64,000 nt of DNA from AP-15 sp963700195 (GCA_963700195.1 CAVOWQ010000036.1:1-64000); one strand, 5' to 3'. Counted from the stretch's first letter, positions 1-9,079 are shown. Made by a program: numbers and translations. Notes: generated from the sequence alone by a model not told the origin.

Positions 1-183
1 CGCCTGCGGCTGATTAGGCATGCCCGGCGGCTGGTTAGCGGCCGTCGCGCCGCTTCCCCCGAGGAGACCGCCGAGACCTCCGGTTGCCTTTGCCGCAAGC
101 AACGCCGTCGCGGCAATCATCAGCGGCTTGGCAAGACCTCCGCCCGGAACTGCGGATCCGAGAACGTCGTCGAGAAGTCCCAT
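1..183 (-). CDS. YidB-like (DUF937) protein, C-terminus beyond window
   Basis: The N-terminal 61 codons are visible and the gene runs off the left edge. It starts ATG at 183 with a GGAGG ribosome binding site about 8 bases upstream. The protein opens MGLLDDVLGS, then a hydrophobic Ala/Leu helix and a Gly-rich stretch, the usual opening of YidB/DUF937 proteins, small soluble or membrane-associated proteins of unknown function. It is immediately downstream of and codirectional with the GlsB-like gene, so both may be stress-related. The family call rests only on the N-terminus. Confidence 0.65.
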   Translation of the reverse strand, partial: MGLLDDVLGSAVPGGGLAKPLMIAATALLAAKATGGLGGLLGGSGATAANQPPGMPNQPQA

Positions 184-195
184 TTGAGCCTCCAA

Positions 196-450
196 TCAAG
201 CTCGCCGGCCAACCACGGCGTGGTAGAGGACCAACACAATGATGGCGCCGATTATCGCCACCACCATACTGTAGATGTTGAAGCCGGTAATCCCGCTGGC
301 TCCCACTGCAGAGAAGATGAACCCCCCGACGATCGCCCCGACAATGCCCAGGACGATGTCGAGAAAGAAGCCTTCCCCCGACTTGTTTACAATCTTGCTG
401 GCAATGAACCCGGCAATCAGACCCAGAACGATCCAACCGATAATCGACAT
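196..450 (-). CDS. GlsB/YeaQ/YmgE family stress-response membrane protein
   Basis: An 84-residue, almost wholly hydrophobic protein with three predicted membrane helices. The N-terminal MSIIGWIVLGLIAGFIA, the Gly-rich turns between helices (GIVGAIVGG) and the length match the transglycosylase-associated (YeaQ/YmgE/GlsB) family in the inner membrane. Members are commonly induced by stress, but no biochemical activity is established. It lies 12 bases upstream of the YidB-like gene on the same strand, so the two are probably cotranscribed. Confidence 0.85.
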   Translation of the reverse strand: MSIIGWIVLGLIAGFIASKIVNKSGEGFFLDIVLGIVGAIVGGFIFSAVGASGITGFNIYSMVVAIIGAIIVLVLYHAVVGRRA

Positions 451-668
451 AGCGCGCCCCCTCTATCCGGTTTGGTTGGGTAGTCTAACACATTAATGGC
501 TGGACAATTCTAGGCGCCTCCCTGTTCATCGCAGAAGTTAATCACCCGTTGCATACGGTAAACAACAATCGGTGACCGCCTCCCGAGCCTGACGCTGGGC
601 GGCTTGCGGGTTGTGGCGGACCTGGGTAGCATCGGCGCGTTTGCTCGGGACAGGTGAGGGAGGAACGG

Positions 669-1336
669 ATGCCGCTGAAACGTCGCCAAATCGCCTGGCG
701 GGCCGCGCAGGATCTTGCCGATGGCGCCTATGTGAACCTCGGGATCGGCCTGCCGACAATGGTTTCCGATTTCATTCCCGCCGATCGCGAGATCGTCCTG
801 CACAGCGAGAACGGCGTCCTCGGCGTCGGGCCGGCGCCGGGCGACAACGAAGTCGACTGGGACCTGATCAACGCCGGCAAGCAGCCGATCACGTTGGTCA
901 CCGGCGGCAGCTATGTGCACCACACCGACTCGTTTCTGATGATCCGCGGCGGTCATCTCGACCTGGCGTTGCTCGGCGCCTTCGAGGTGTCGGAGAAAGG
1001 CGATCTGGCGAACTGGACGACCGACGATCCCGCCTTTCCGCCCGGCGTCGGCGGCGCGATGGACCTGGCGGTCGGCGCCAAGGAAATCCGCGTTTTGGTC
1101 GAGCATACGACCAAATCCGGCGCGCCACGCATCCGCCGGCAATGTGGGTATCCGCTGACCGCCGCTGCGGTGGTCCGCCGGATCTACACCGACCTCGCGG
1201 TCATCGATGTGACCCCGAGGGGCTGGTCGTGCGCGAGATGGTCGAGGACATCGATTTTCCGGCGCTGCAGGCCAAAACCGAAGCGGCCTTACGCCCGGCC
1301 CCGGACATCCGCCCGCTCCGCGCGCCTGTCGTTTAA
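669..1336 (+). CDS. 3-oxoacid CoA-transferase subunit B, one-base frameshift
   Basis: The B subunit of succinyl-CoA:3-ketoacid (or 3-oxoadipate) CoA-transferase, which moves CoA between acids in ketone-body or aromatic degradation. YVNLGIGLPTMV near the N-terminus and SENGVLGVGP, which carries the catalytic Glu, are diagnostic. ATG at 669 follows GGGAGGAA. The frame breaks at the CCCC of 1213-1216: with a fifth C the protein continues EGLVVREMVEDIDFPALQ and stops at 1336, 222 residues, the usual length. As written it runs on to about 1415 with nonsense. No A subunit is adjacent, which is unusual because the enzyme needs both. Its 3' end overlaps the convergent VOC gene by 3 bases. Confidence 0.82.
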
Positions 1337-1728
1337 GGTTGCTTGTCCCGCATCTTCTCGTAGCGGCCGTTCGGCACAATTTCGGCGACGGTGCCGTCGG
1401 GCGCGCGGTATTTGATCGGGACCTCGCCGGGCTTTGAGAGGATTTTGCCGCCATTGGCGACGACCTTCTCCGCAAAACCCTGGTGGTCATCGACCTCGAT
1501 GCCGAAATGGTGGATTGCCGGACCCTCGCCGACGAGCCTGGCTTCCTCGTCCTCCTCGCTGTCGTAGACCATCAGTGCGAGGTCGATATAGCCGTCTGTC
1601 AGGTGGCGTGAAACGTGACCGCGCGACCGTCCGGTATGTACCTGCCGGAAGCCGTACACGTTTTCATAGAACTTGGTCGCCGCCTCGAGATCGGTGACCT
1701 TGAGCGCCACGTGGTTGATCCTCGCCAT
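1333..1728 (-). CDS. VOC family (glyoxalase/dioxygenase-like) protein
   Basis: A 131-residue single vicinal-oxygen-chelate domain protein. It opens MARINHVALKVTDLEAATKFY, has a second half with AIHHFGIEVDD, and ends in the EIVPNGRYEK region. The His in NHVAL, the His in HHFGIEV and the Glu in AEIVPNG are placed like the metal ligands of this fold. The substrate cannot be read from sequence; relatives include glyoxalases, methylmalonyl-CoA epimerases and extradiol dioxygenases. It follows the binding-protein gene by 9 bases on the same strand, so the two probably form an operon. Confidence 0.82.
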   Translation of the reverse strand: MARINHVALKVTDLEAATKFYENVYGFRQVHTGRSRGHVSRHLTDGYIDLALMVYDSEEDEEARLVGEGPAIHHFGIEVDDHQGFAEKVVANGGKILSKPGEVPIKYRAPDGTVAEIVPNGRYEKMRDKQP

Positions 1729-1737
1729 GTCCTTCTC

Positions 1738-2994
1738 CTATTCGCCGCTGCCGTTATAGGGCGCGATCGCCGACCCGGTGCGGTATTCCGCCGGCTCGAG
1801 AATGACCTCGGTCTTGGTGTCCTTGAATTCGTCGATGTTGTTGCTCTTGATGTTTTGCCATTGGACTTCGAGCACCCGCGGCTTTGCCCATTCGCCGTCC
1901 TTGCCAAAGCTGATGTCGCCAACGATGGTCTTGAACGGGTGGCTGCGGATGTAGTCGGCGAGCTTGCTCTGGTCGAGGCTCTTCGTCTCCTCGACAGCTT
2001 CACCCAGCACCTGCAGGTTCGCATAGGCAAAGGGCGGTAGGTACCAGCCCAGTGGGTCAATGCCTTCGGCGGGCGCCTTCGCCTGGTACTTTTTGAGGAA
2101 CTCCGTGATGCCGGGGAACTGCATCGTCGGTGCGGGGATCCACCAGTCGTAATCGAGGATACCGTTGAGCTTCGGTCCGAATTGCTGCTTGATCGGCGTG
2201 AATTGCAGGCCGACCATGCCGCCGCCGAAATATCGCGTCTTGAGACCGACCTCGGTAACCGCGCGAACCATGCCGGCCGAGTCGGGCGGGTAGGAGGCGA
2301 CAAACACGATCTCGGGATTGGTCGCCTGGATCGCGTGGACAATCGGCGTGAAATCGCTCGTCGAAGGCGGATAGCTCTTGTCGTAAACGATCTTCAAGCC
2401 CAGAGACTTGGCGGTGTCGCGTGCCCCTTCGGAAGCATTCTTAGGATATTCGGCGTCGGCGGCGACGATCGCTAGCGTTTTGGGTTTTGGCTCGCCCGCC
2501 ATCGCCACTTTGAAGAAGGGCTCCGAAAATGCGTGCTTGGGGTCGGGCCCTGTCGGCAGCATCGAGAAATATCGGGAGTAATGGAACTCGCTGTTTACCG
2601 CCAACGCGAAAAGGCCGAGAAACAGCCGGTTGTGCTCGATGGCGACCGGCATCGCCGGCGCCGTCATGTTGGTGCCGTAGCCGGAGACGATGAGGTCGAC
2701 TTTGTCGACGTCGAGGAGCTTCGTGTAGATGCCCGGCACGGTCGGCGGATTGCTCTGATCGTCGTAATAAACGAGCTTTACCGGCCGGCCCAAGAGCCCG
2801 CCCTTGGCGTTGACATCGTCCTGCCAGATCTGCATCGCCAAGAGAGCGGTCTTGCCGGCTGCAGCGAGCCCGCCGGTCAGCGCCATCCCAAAGCCGATCG
2901 TGATCGGCTCGGCCGCCCTTGCCGCGCTCGAAACAAGCACCGAGGCGACGACTACCGCGGCTGCAACGAAGCGGCGATTTAGCTGTTGAACCAC
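1738..2994 (-). CDS. ABC transporter substrate-binding protein (LivK-like)
   Basis: A periplasmic ligand-binding protein of the branched-chain amino acid type (Peripla_BP_6). The start is the GTG at 2994, preceded by GGAGGAGG, which gives 418 residues. A signal peptide (LNRRFVAAAVVVASVLVSS, cleaved after ARA) is followed by the mature start AEPITIGFGMALTGGLAAAG, typical of the family, then KGGLLGRPVKLVYYDD and a C-terminal lobe. No permease or ATPase gene is adjacent, so the rest of the transporter is elsewhere or the protein is an orphan. The ligand is unknown; this subfamily often binds aromatic acids, amides or amino acids. Confidence 0.88.
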   Translation of the reverse strand: MVQQLNRRFVAAAVVVASVLVSSAARAAEPITIGFGMALTGGLAAAGKTALLAMQIWQDDVNAKGGLLGRPVKLVYYDDQSNPPTVPGIYTKLLDVDKVDLIVSGYGTNMTAPAMPVAIEHNRLFLGLFALAVNSEFHYSRYFSMLPTGPDPKHAFSEPFFKVAMAGEPKPKTLAIVAADAEYPKNASEGARDTAKSLGLKIVYDKSYPPSTSDFTPIVHAIQATNPEIVFVASYPPDSAGMVRAVTEVGLKTRYFGGGMVGLQFTPIKQQFGPKLNGILDYDWWIPAPTMQFPGITEFLKKYQAKAPAEGIDPLGWYLPPFAYANLQVLGEAVEETKSLDQSKLADYIRSHPFKTIVGDISFGKDGEWAKPRVLEVQWQNIKSNNIDEFKDTKTEVILEPAEYRTGSAIAPYNGSGE

Positions 2995-3849
2995 TGCTTC
3001 CTCCTCCCTGCTTGTTGTCAACATTAGCTGAGGGCAGACGTATATTTCTTGATCGGCCGCACGTCCAGCCTCGAGAACACACTCATCGCCGGTGGGTGTA
3101 GCTAATGTCGGTGCGTATCCTCGATGCCCCTGGCCCGTTGACCTGCCGCAATCACGAATTGCAGCGGCGATTGCGCCTCGCTGCATCTGCAGCGAATCTG
3201 CAGCAAAATCTCGCCTCTGAGTTGAAGTATCCATCCGGCCCGGCGTCGTACATGCATGCCGCGGCGCGAGCATGGCTGGCCTCGACGAGCTGCAAGCACC
3301 GGTCAAAGTCGCTCGTCTCGATCGCAAGCAACGGCTCGGAGTGGCCGGTTGGTAGACTTGCGGCCGCCCGCAGAATTGGCGGACTGCCCCTTCGCGAACC
3401 CGTCACGCTCGACCGTTCCCCTGTTTTATCTGGTCGAGATCAGGCATCGCCAACTCCTTCAATCACAAATCTTGCACCAGCCAGCGGCCCTGGCTGCTTT
3501 GGCTGTTTCTGCAGCGAAACAACAGCCATCGCTCCACCTCGTTCGCGCATCCTGCGCCGCCCCTCGGTGCTCCCGGAGCGAACATCAAACACGAACATTA
3601 TGGCAATTTTATCGTTGCAGATGCAGCACCAGACAAAACCGACCGGCCGCAGCTGCGCCGGTTCGGTGTTGATTCCAGATGCGGGGCTTGAAAACCGCGC
3701 GTTCTGTTTCGCCCTTAACGTGCGCGAGTGGTAGAAAATATGCAGCTTGAACACCTGTGCGGCTGAACAACCTTTAACATACGCAGGGCGCTGCTCTCGC
3801 GCGTGATCGCCATGCATGCGACGCTGTAACCCCTACGAGTAGAGGGCAA
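2995..3849. other. Long intergenic stretch, no convincing gene
   Basis: 855 bases separate the binding-protein gene from the next gene. Open frames on both strands here have no family signature, no good ribosome binding site and atypical composition. The minus-strand promoter of the binding-protein operon should lie near 3000-3080. No terminator, tRNA or repeat was recognised. Confidence 0.5.
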
Positions 3850-4815
3850 ATGCCCACCTATACTCACAAGGATCTGAACGTCTTCATTGCTGACGGACTT
3901 TCTCCGCGATTGCCGATATCAGGGCTTCTGAGCAGTGTGGCGTCATTTCATGTAAAACTATTCGATATAAAACAAGAAGGAACTCTTTTCGCAGTTTCCT
4001 CCCCGGACTATTTGATGAGCTTGGAAATGCGCGATGGCTCCGTCCGTTTTGTTCGAAACCGTTTTGTCGCCTCGAAAGCGATTGGTCCGATGACTCGGAG
4101 TGTCCAAATTCTTCTGTCGTGGGGCCTCAACGTATTTCACCTGGCCCTGATCGTTGACAATAAAGATACGGGATGCGCTAGCGTCGACACGCCGACCTTG
4201 ATTGTGCCGCCGACCGTCATCAGGCGCGCGCACGAACTCAGCCTCCTGCCGCGTGTAGCGTATGCATCGCCCTCTGAGTTTGCCGCCTCTTTCATCGAAG
4301 GGCTGTCCCAGCTACGCCAAAAGATCGAAATGTCGCGTCGCTCGTTTTGGGATTACCAGAAACAAGACCGCTCGCGAGGGAACCCAATGCCCAAGCTTGA
4401 GCCACAATCGATGGCTCTCATCGCGTCACTTCTGGGCGATCATGCGCTTGTCGGAGGGTATGAACTCGACCGTGAGCCTTCAACGGGCGTCGGATCTCCT
4501 GATCTCAAGGTAGTGGCGCCCTTGACCGGCGGCGGTCTTGCGAGGATTGCGGTTGAAGGCAAGAACGCGCATGCTGCCGATCTTCGGCACGGCCTCCAGC
4601 ACCAACTCCCCGCGTACATGCATTCGGTCAGTGCGGATTATGGCGTATATCTTGTACTTTGGTTCAAATGCGCTGAGTTTCCTTGCCCCCCGGAGGAGCA
4701 GGTCGACGTAAGCTGGCCGCTCGCGAAATTGGTGTCTGGCAGCAACATCGACGTTCAATTCCTCGACGTCTCTCTGCCCGTTACTGCGAGCGATCCGAAT
4801 TTCTCGTTTCCCTGA
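3850..4815 (+). CDS. Hypothetical protein with PD-(D/E)XK-like C-terminal half
   Basis: A 321-residue protein that I do not recognise as a named family. The N-terminal half (about 1-180) has no clear motif. In the C-terminal half GSPDLKVVAPL is followed about 18 residues later by IAVEGKNAH and then LRHGLQHQLPAYM. That spacing, an Asp in a hydrophobic strand, then E-x-K, then a Gln-bearing helix, fits a PD-(D/E)XK nuclease-like core with catalytic Asp, Glu and Lys. Codon use is less GC-biased than the metabolic genes around it. It sits just before a serine-recombinase remnant, which suggests acquired DNA. The nuclease assignment is inference. Confidence 0.6.
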   Translation: MPTYTHKDLNVFIADGLSPRLPISGLLSSVASFHVKLFDIKQEGTLFAVSSPDYLMSLEMRDGSVRFVRNRFVASKAIGPMTRSVQILLSWGLNVFHLALIVDNKDTGCASVDTPTLIVPPTVIRRAHELSLLPRVAYASPSEFAASFIEGLSQLRQKIEMSRRSFWDYQKQDRSRGNPMPKLEPQSMALIASLLGDHALVGGYELDREPSTGVGSPDLKVVAPLTGGGLARIAVEGKNAHAADLRHGLQHQLPAYMHSVSADYGVYLVLWFKCAEFPCPPEEQVDVSWPLAKLVSGSNIDVQFLDVSLPVTASDPNFSFP

Positions 4816-5111
4816 GAAGCGCGACACTCGCCGGTGACGGCACGCCCAGCGACGGGCGCGAACTGCTTAAACTGCTCAACGCCCTCTCGCCCGGCGACGT
4901 GGTCACACTGACGCGCATTGACCGATTGGCCCGCAGCACCTTTGACTTGTTCGGCATCGTCAAGCAGATCGTGGACGACAAGGCGCAATTTCGTTCACGC
5001 GCTGAGCCGTGGGCCGATACCGGCACCAGCACCGGGCGGCTGATGGTTGCCGGCTTGGGCGGCTTGGCCAACATGGAGCGCGATCTAACTAGCCAAGGGC
5101 TTTGCCCTTGA
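4812..5111 (+). pseudogene. Serine recombinase (resolvase/invertase) remnant
   Basis: An internal piece of the catalytic domain of a resolvase-family serine recombinase. GRELLKLLNALSPGDVVTLTRIDRLARS, with DRLARS as the family hallmark, is followed by the AEPWADTGTSTGRLM and GLGGLANMERDL segments. The N-terminal strand with the active-site Ser (usual ARVS) and the whole DNA-binding C-terminus are absent; similarity fades near 5090. The remnant abuts the end of the PD-(D/E)XK-like gene. It is a scar of a mobile element, not a functional enzyme. Confidence 0.78.
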
Positions 5112-5187
5112 TATCCCCCATTTGGGGGTGCGCAAGGCGATATCGCAGCGGTCTATGTTGTCGGCCTCGGATCAAGGGGAGGCGGCG

Positions 5188-6856
5188 ATGAATGCCTTTT
5201 ACGAGCATCACAGGGACAGCATCCGCTTTGGCTATCGGTGTTTTGACCGGATCCTGCTGAACGGGCTCATCCAGCCATTTCAGCAGCCCGAGAGGGTCGT
5301 CGGCTTTTTCGCGACCTATCGGCACCTCTATCCGGTCAGCCGCGATGTCCTGCGCGGCGCCGCGGAGCAATTTCAGTGTTGGGTGAAGGATCAGGCCGAC
5401 AAATGGAACGCCCCGATTGTCGAGGCGCCAAAGGGCCGGCGCGACGAATTCGTCGACCCATACTTCAAGGGAGCAAAGCCGGATCAAGTGGTCGTCATCC
5501 TGAAAGCCAGAGAACCAGCGCGTATTATGACCGCGATCGGCGACAAGAAGCTCAACCGCTGGCATCTTCAGATCGCCGAACGCTGGATCGCGCAATACAA
5601 CCTTTATGTCAACGACCAGCACTGGGGCCGGATCTTTGTTCGTATCTGCCCGTATCTTCCGTTCTCGGCGCGGGTGTGCCTCAATCAACATCACTGGCTG
5701 GCAAACCGCATGCGCGAGGAAGACATCGATTTCCAGCAGTGCTCCAACGCTTTTCTCAGATGCGGGAGGCCCGAACGTCTCCAAGAACTCGCCGACACTT
5801 TGACTGCAGAGGATCTGTCGAGCTGCGGCCAGAAATGGCTGACCCGCTTCACTCCGTTCTTTACGGAAACAGAGCGGCGACAAGCAGGCTGCCGGCACCG
5901 GCTGTTCTTCTCCCAGATCGAATTCTGCGACAATCTGATCTTTCGTCGCCGCGCCGCGCTCGACAAATTGGGCGAACGCCTGCTCGACGCCAACCGGACC
6001 ATCGGCCAGCCGAACAAGATCACCGTGATCTTCGGCCGCAGGGTCACCAAACAGTATCGCGGCAAGCTTCAGACCGAGATCGAAGACATGAACCTGCCCA
6101 ACCCGGTGATCCGCAGCCACTACCGCAACGGCTTTATCAAGCAATATGTGCGCGACCACCTGATCCTCCGAACCGAGGCCGCCGGCAACAACGTGACCGA
6201 CTACGGAGTGAACAAGGCTGTCGAGCACCTTCCGGCCTTGCGCGACAAGCTCTCCGCGATCAATAACAATTATTTGAATATCCAGCAGGACATTCTCGAG
6301 ACGTTTGTGGATCGCGGTCAGCTCCAACCGGCTGGCCAAACCAACCATCACCGCAACCGGCAAACGCATTCCCGGCCTCAAGCTCGACAATCCTCGCCAA
6401 TTGGCCCTCATGCACGCCCTCGTACGTTTTGCGCAGATCCCGCCCGCCAACACCTTCAGTACCGGCGAAATCTATCCGCACGTCATCGCCGCCCTCGGTT
6501 GCACCGTGCAGCAGTACAGCTTGGCCTCCCTGCGCTATGACCTCTCCAAGCTGCGCGCCAAAGGCCTTGTCGAAAAGCTGCCCCGCTCCCGCCGCTACCG
6601 TTTGCAGGCCGAGGGATATTCGGTCTGCCTGATCTTCTTGAAACTCTTCGACCGCGTCTACGCTCCACTGACCGCTGCTCTCCTCCACCCTATCCCCGCT
6701 GACCGAGCCCTCCCCAACCGCAAGCGTTCGCCGCTCGACCGCCTCTACCAGCGCCTTACCGACGCCCTCGACCATCTCTTGCGAACCCTCGGTCTTGCGT
6801 TCTCACCACCCGTCAACGAGAACAAAATCCCCGTTGATGCCCCCATAACGGCCTAA
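5188..6856 (+). CDS. Unknown 555-residue protein with C-terminal winged helix, one-base frameshift
   Basis: ATG at 5188 follows AGGGGAGG. The frame runs to about 6323, where an extra C in the CC at 6324-6325 breaks it; removing it gives QLNRLAKPTITATGKRIPGL and a stop at 6856. The first 380 residues have several Trp/Tyr/Arg-rich motifs (FGYRCFDRILLNGL, NQHHWLANRMREE, VDRGQL). The last 170 contain SLASLRYDLSKLRAKGLVEKL followed by SRRYRL, a good winged-helix signature. I recall similar uncharacterised proteins in environmental bacteria but no assigned function. The segment after the winged helix is Leu-rich. Not a transposase by any motif I can see. Confidence 0.65.
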
Positions 6857-7046
6857 TCCGCACAGCACCGTCCGAGGCCGCAGCCGGGCCCAAAAGCATG
6901 GGCAGCGAATGGGCCGACCACCGAAATTGACCCCGGCGTAGAAGGCCGAGGCTCGCCGATGATACGCGCAGGGTGCGACGTTTGCCCAACTCACAGAACC
7001 TACGGCGCGGGCAAGAGCACGTTTCGAGGCCAACAGCCAAATGAGG

Positions 7047-7721
7047 TCAAACCAGAGCCAGTGCTTGCACAATGTCACGATGCAATTCGTTCAGTCCGAG
7101 AGTATCCGGGATGAACGCAGCGGCATGCAGTATCGACTCTGCGGCCACTTCTACATGCTCCATTCGTATTTGACGCTGTTGCACGGAAGGAACACCACTC
7201 AAGTTGAAATTGCAGGACTTTCCTTCATACACTTCCATTATGTGTGCATAGTCGGCATGCACGTATCCGCAAAATACTTTGTATATATCTTCCGACATTT
7301 TAAGCATTCTGTCATCATGACGACCTTTCAACACACGAACCTCTGCGCTCCTGATTTTCTTTCGCGGCACGTCAGGTAGCTCGTTCAAAAGGTATCCATC
7401 TATCGTGCTTTCGAAAAATGATCGAACGAACCGATCTACATTGCCTGAGGTTATAGGAAAATTTTCTAACAGAAAGTACACTTCCTCCGGGCAGTCATTC
7501 ACACACCGAATAATAGCCTCAAAATCGATGAACAGACCGGCACGACATAACAAAAGCATCGCATTGACGCCGTGCGCTGCTCTTACCAGTTTCAAGACAG
7601 CGACGACCTTCGCGGACTGATCTTGATATTCGAGGGTATCTCTCTCCTCTGGCTTGTGGGGCTCGCCAATTGCTTCCTTTCTGAGCCTTTCAACCAAAAT
7701 GTTAAGTTGATCCAAATTCAT
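7047..7721 (-). CDS. Hypothetical, mainly helical protein
   Basis: A 224-residue protein with no family I can name. It is predicted to be nearly all alpha-helical, with a hydrophobic helix around 45-75 (LLLCRAGLFIDFEAIIRCV), a charged middle (KKIRSAEVRVLKGRHDD) and a YVHADYAHIMEVYEG segment. Base composition is clearly less GC-rich than the surroundings, consistent with acquired DNA. It starts ATG at 7721. The R/H-containing helical layout is loosely reminiscent of HEPN-type proteins, but I see no reliable catalytic motif and do not claim it. Confidence 0.6.
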   Translation of the reverse strand: MNLDQLNILVERLRKEAIGEPHKPEERDTLEYQDQSAKVVAVLKLVRAAHGVNAMLLLCRAGLFIDFEAIIRCVNDCPEEVYFLLENFPITSGNVDRFVRSFFESTIDGYLLNELPDVPRKKIRSAEVRVLKGRHDDRMLKMSEDIYKVFCGYVHADYAHIMEVYEGKSCNFNLSGVPSVQQRQIRMEHVEVAAESILHAAAFIPDTLGLNELHRDIVQALALV

Positions 7722-7824
7722 CAGCTGCCGCTCTCGCTAATTTCCGCAAAGGCATTGTTCTGCGGCGCGCGTCAATTTTTCCGTAATGTCCATCTGCGAC
7801 GGCTTTCGCGCGGCCCATTGGGGC

Positions 7825-7851
7825 CGGGGTGCCTAGGCGCGCAGCACCCCG
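7825..7851. repeat. GC-rich inverted repeat (8-bp stem, 11-base loop)
   Basis: CGGGGTGC at 7825-7832 pairs with GCACCCCG at 7844-7851. It lies just past the 3' end of the HNH gene on the minus strand and upstream of the helical protein gene. No clear T tract follows in either direction, so it may be a weak terminator or simply a palindrome; a second short palindrome (GGCCC-ATT-GGGGCC) adjoins it. Confidence 0.45.
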
Positions 7852-7887
7852 AGCCGCACAGCGTCTCGGCCATCCGGTGACGCCCCT

Positions 7888-8640
7888 TCAACCAAACACT
7901 GTCCTAAAGTCCGGCCGCAGCTTGTATTTGGCGGGCACAATCTGTAGATGTGTTGCAACCGGCTCACGGGGATCACGAGAAATCGGAAGCATGATGCCAA
8001 AATTGCGTGCCGCGACTACGCAGAACCCCGGCCTTTGGAAGCCAAAGGAGAATGGCTTAGCCCACACTGGCGCGTCGGGCGACATCATGCCGCCACCAAG
8101 AAGCATCTGGCTCGGGAGCGGTAAACCATTATGGAATTTGTAGGGTTTAAAGAACTGCTCTCGCATCAGTAGGCCGCTGCGCATCAACACTACGACATAT
8201 CCAAATTCGGCCACCATAGCCAAGTATGCAAGACCCAGCGCGGCAATGATATGCACCTGCGTACATTTGTCAGGCTTGAACGCTTTTGTAGATATCAATT
8301 CACGGATTGGTTTGTCGTAAACGTGACCTTTCCAACTATTGCATCCATTTCCGCACACTGTAACCCCTCTAATTTTCAGGGGTTTTTTGCAAAGCAGTAA
8401 GTTCCCCGCTCTTACGTTCGCAGGAGTTGCAGGATTGGTTCGTACGACATCCGGGTCTTGCTTCAGTGCCTGCTGCGGAACGAGGTGATCGAGGTCGAAG
8501 CATTCTCGGGGAAGGAAGCGTCCACAGGCACAACACATGAGTTGCTGGTTACCGGCAATCTCCGGTACGAACTTCGCCAAGTCCTGTCGCATCTTGTGCC
8601 ATAGCTTATCTCGGATCGATGCTGTCATTACTTTGATCAT
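7888..8640 (-). CDS. HNH-type endonuclease-like protein
   Basis: A 250-residue protein whose first 110 residues look like an HNH nuclease with a zinc knuckle: CCACGRFLPRECFDLDHLVP, then ANVRAGNLLLCKK and CGNGCNSWKG. The DLDH His is the predicted general base, GNLLLC supplies the Asn position, and the Cys pairs would bind zinc. The remaining 140 residues, including a hydrophobic segment (AALGLAYLAMVAEFGYVVVL), match nothing I know. Its ATG overlaps the stop of the upstream 78-residue ORF as TGATG, so translation is coupled. Likely role in phage or mobile DNA biology, but unproven. Confidence 0.7.
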   Translation of the reverse strand: MIKVMTASIRDKLWHKMRQDLAKFVPEIAGNQQLMCCACGRFLPRECFDLDHLVPQQALKQDPDVVRTNPATPANVRAGNLLLCKKPLKIRGVTVCGNGCNSWKGHVYDKPIRELISTKAFKPDKCTQVHIIAALGLAYLAMVAEFGYVVVLMRSGLLMREQFFKPYKFHNGLPLPSQMLLGGGMMSPDAPVWAKPFSFGFQRPGFCVVAARNFGIMLPISRDPREPVATHLQIVPAKYKLRPDFRTVFG

Positions 8641-8876
8641 CAGGGGTCTAACTCACTTTCTGGCCAGAGTTCTAACTCTCGCGGAAGGTTTTCCCGCAAT
8701 TGCTTGGCGAACCGGCGGGCCATGGCAGCGGCAGCTTGCGCCGCCTGCCACGTGGGCGATCTAAGGTTCCGGCAACGGATTTCCAGAATCCCCCGTTTCG
8801 CGACTTGTTGGGTTGACTTTGCCTGCACCGAGGCTAATCTGAAGTGAGATGGTGTCTCTAAGTCGCTCCGCTTCAA
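8640..8876 (-). CDS. Small ORF translationally coupled to the HNH gene
   Basis: 78 codons from a TTG at 8876, ending TGA at 8640-8642 and overlapping the HNH start codon. The product is charged, with a central LRSPTWQAAQAAAAMARRF helix and an acidic Glu/Leu/Pro tail. No family recognised. The TGATG junction is the main support. The start is uncertain, the 5' end overlaps the opposite-strand membrane ORF by 28 bases, and the ribosome binding site is weak. Confidence 0.45.
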   Translation of the reverse strand: MKRSDLETPSHFRLASVQAKSTQQVAKRGILEIRCRNLRSPTWQAAQAAAAMARRFAKQLRENLPRELELWPESELDP

Positions 8877-9077
8877 AATTTCCGCTGCATCGGCTTAAGC
8901 CGTTAGTGGCTGTTTTAGCTTACGCTCTCTCGCTCTACGTCCTAGTACTGGCGGCTGCGTACTCGTTTTTGGGCGCCAACTTTCATTGGGTCGGTTGCTC
9001 TGACGGGCGGGATTATATGCGGGGCTGGAGCGTTAATCGGGGCTGCGCTGACAATCTATAAAGACAAAAGCTATTAA
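8849..9077 (+). CDS. Small membrane protein, probable one-base frameshift
   Basis: ATG at 8849. The first 40 residues contain one membrane helix (LVAVLAYALSLYVLVLAAAYS). As written the frame leaves the hydrophobic pattern after the TTTTT at 8966-8970 and stops at 9061. Dropping one T restores WAPTFIGSVALTGGII and IGAALTIYKDKSY, two more hydrophobic stretches, and a stop at 9077, 75 residues. No family recognised. The next membrane ORF starts 2 bases later, suggesting a two-gene unit. Confidence 0.45.
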
Positions 9078-9079
9078 CT

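Noticed and set aside
510..1490. 326-codon open frame on the minus strand
   Set aside because: It mirrors the coA-transferase and VOC genes in GC-rich sequence, is Arg/Asp-rich with no domain, and conflicts with two recognised genes.
3105..3734. 209-codon plus-strand frame in the long gap
   Set aside because: No ribosome binding site, mixed composition and no motif; competing frames of similar length exist on the other strand.
5089..6453. 454-codon open frame on the minus strand
   Set aside because: It is antisense to the 555-residue protein, whose ribosome binding site and winged helix are better support.
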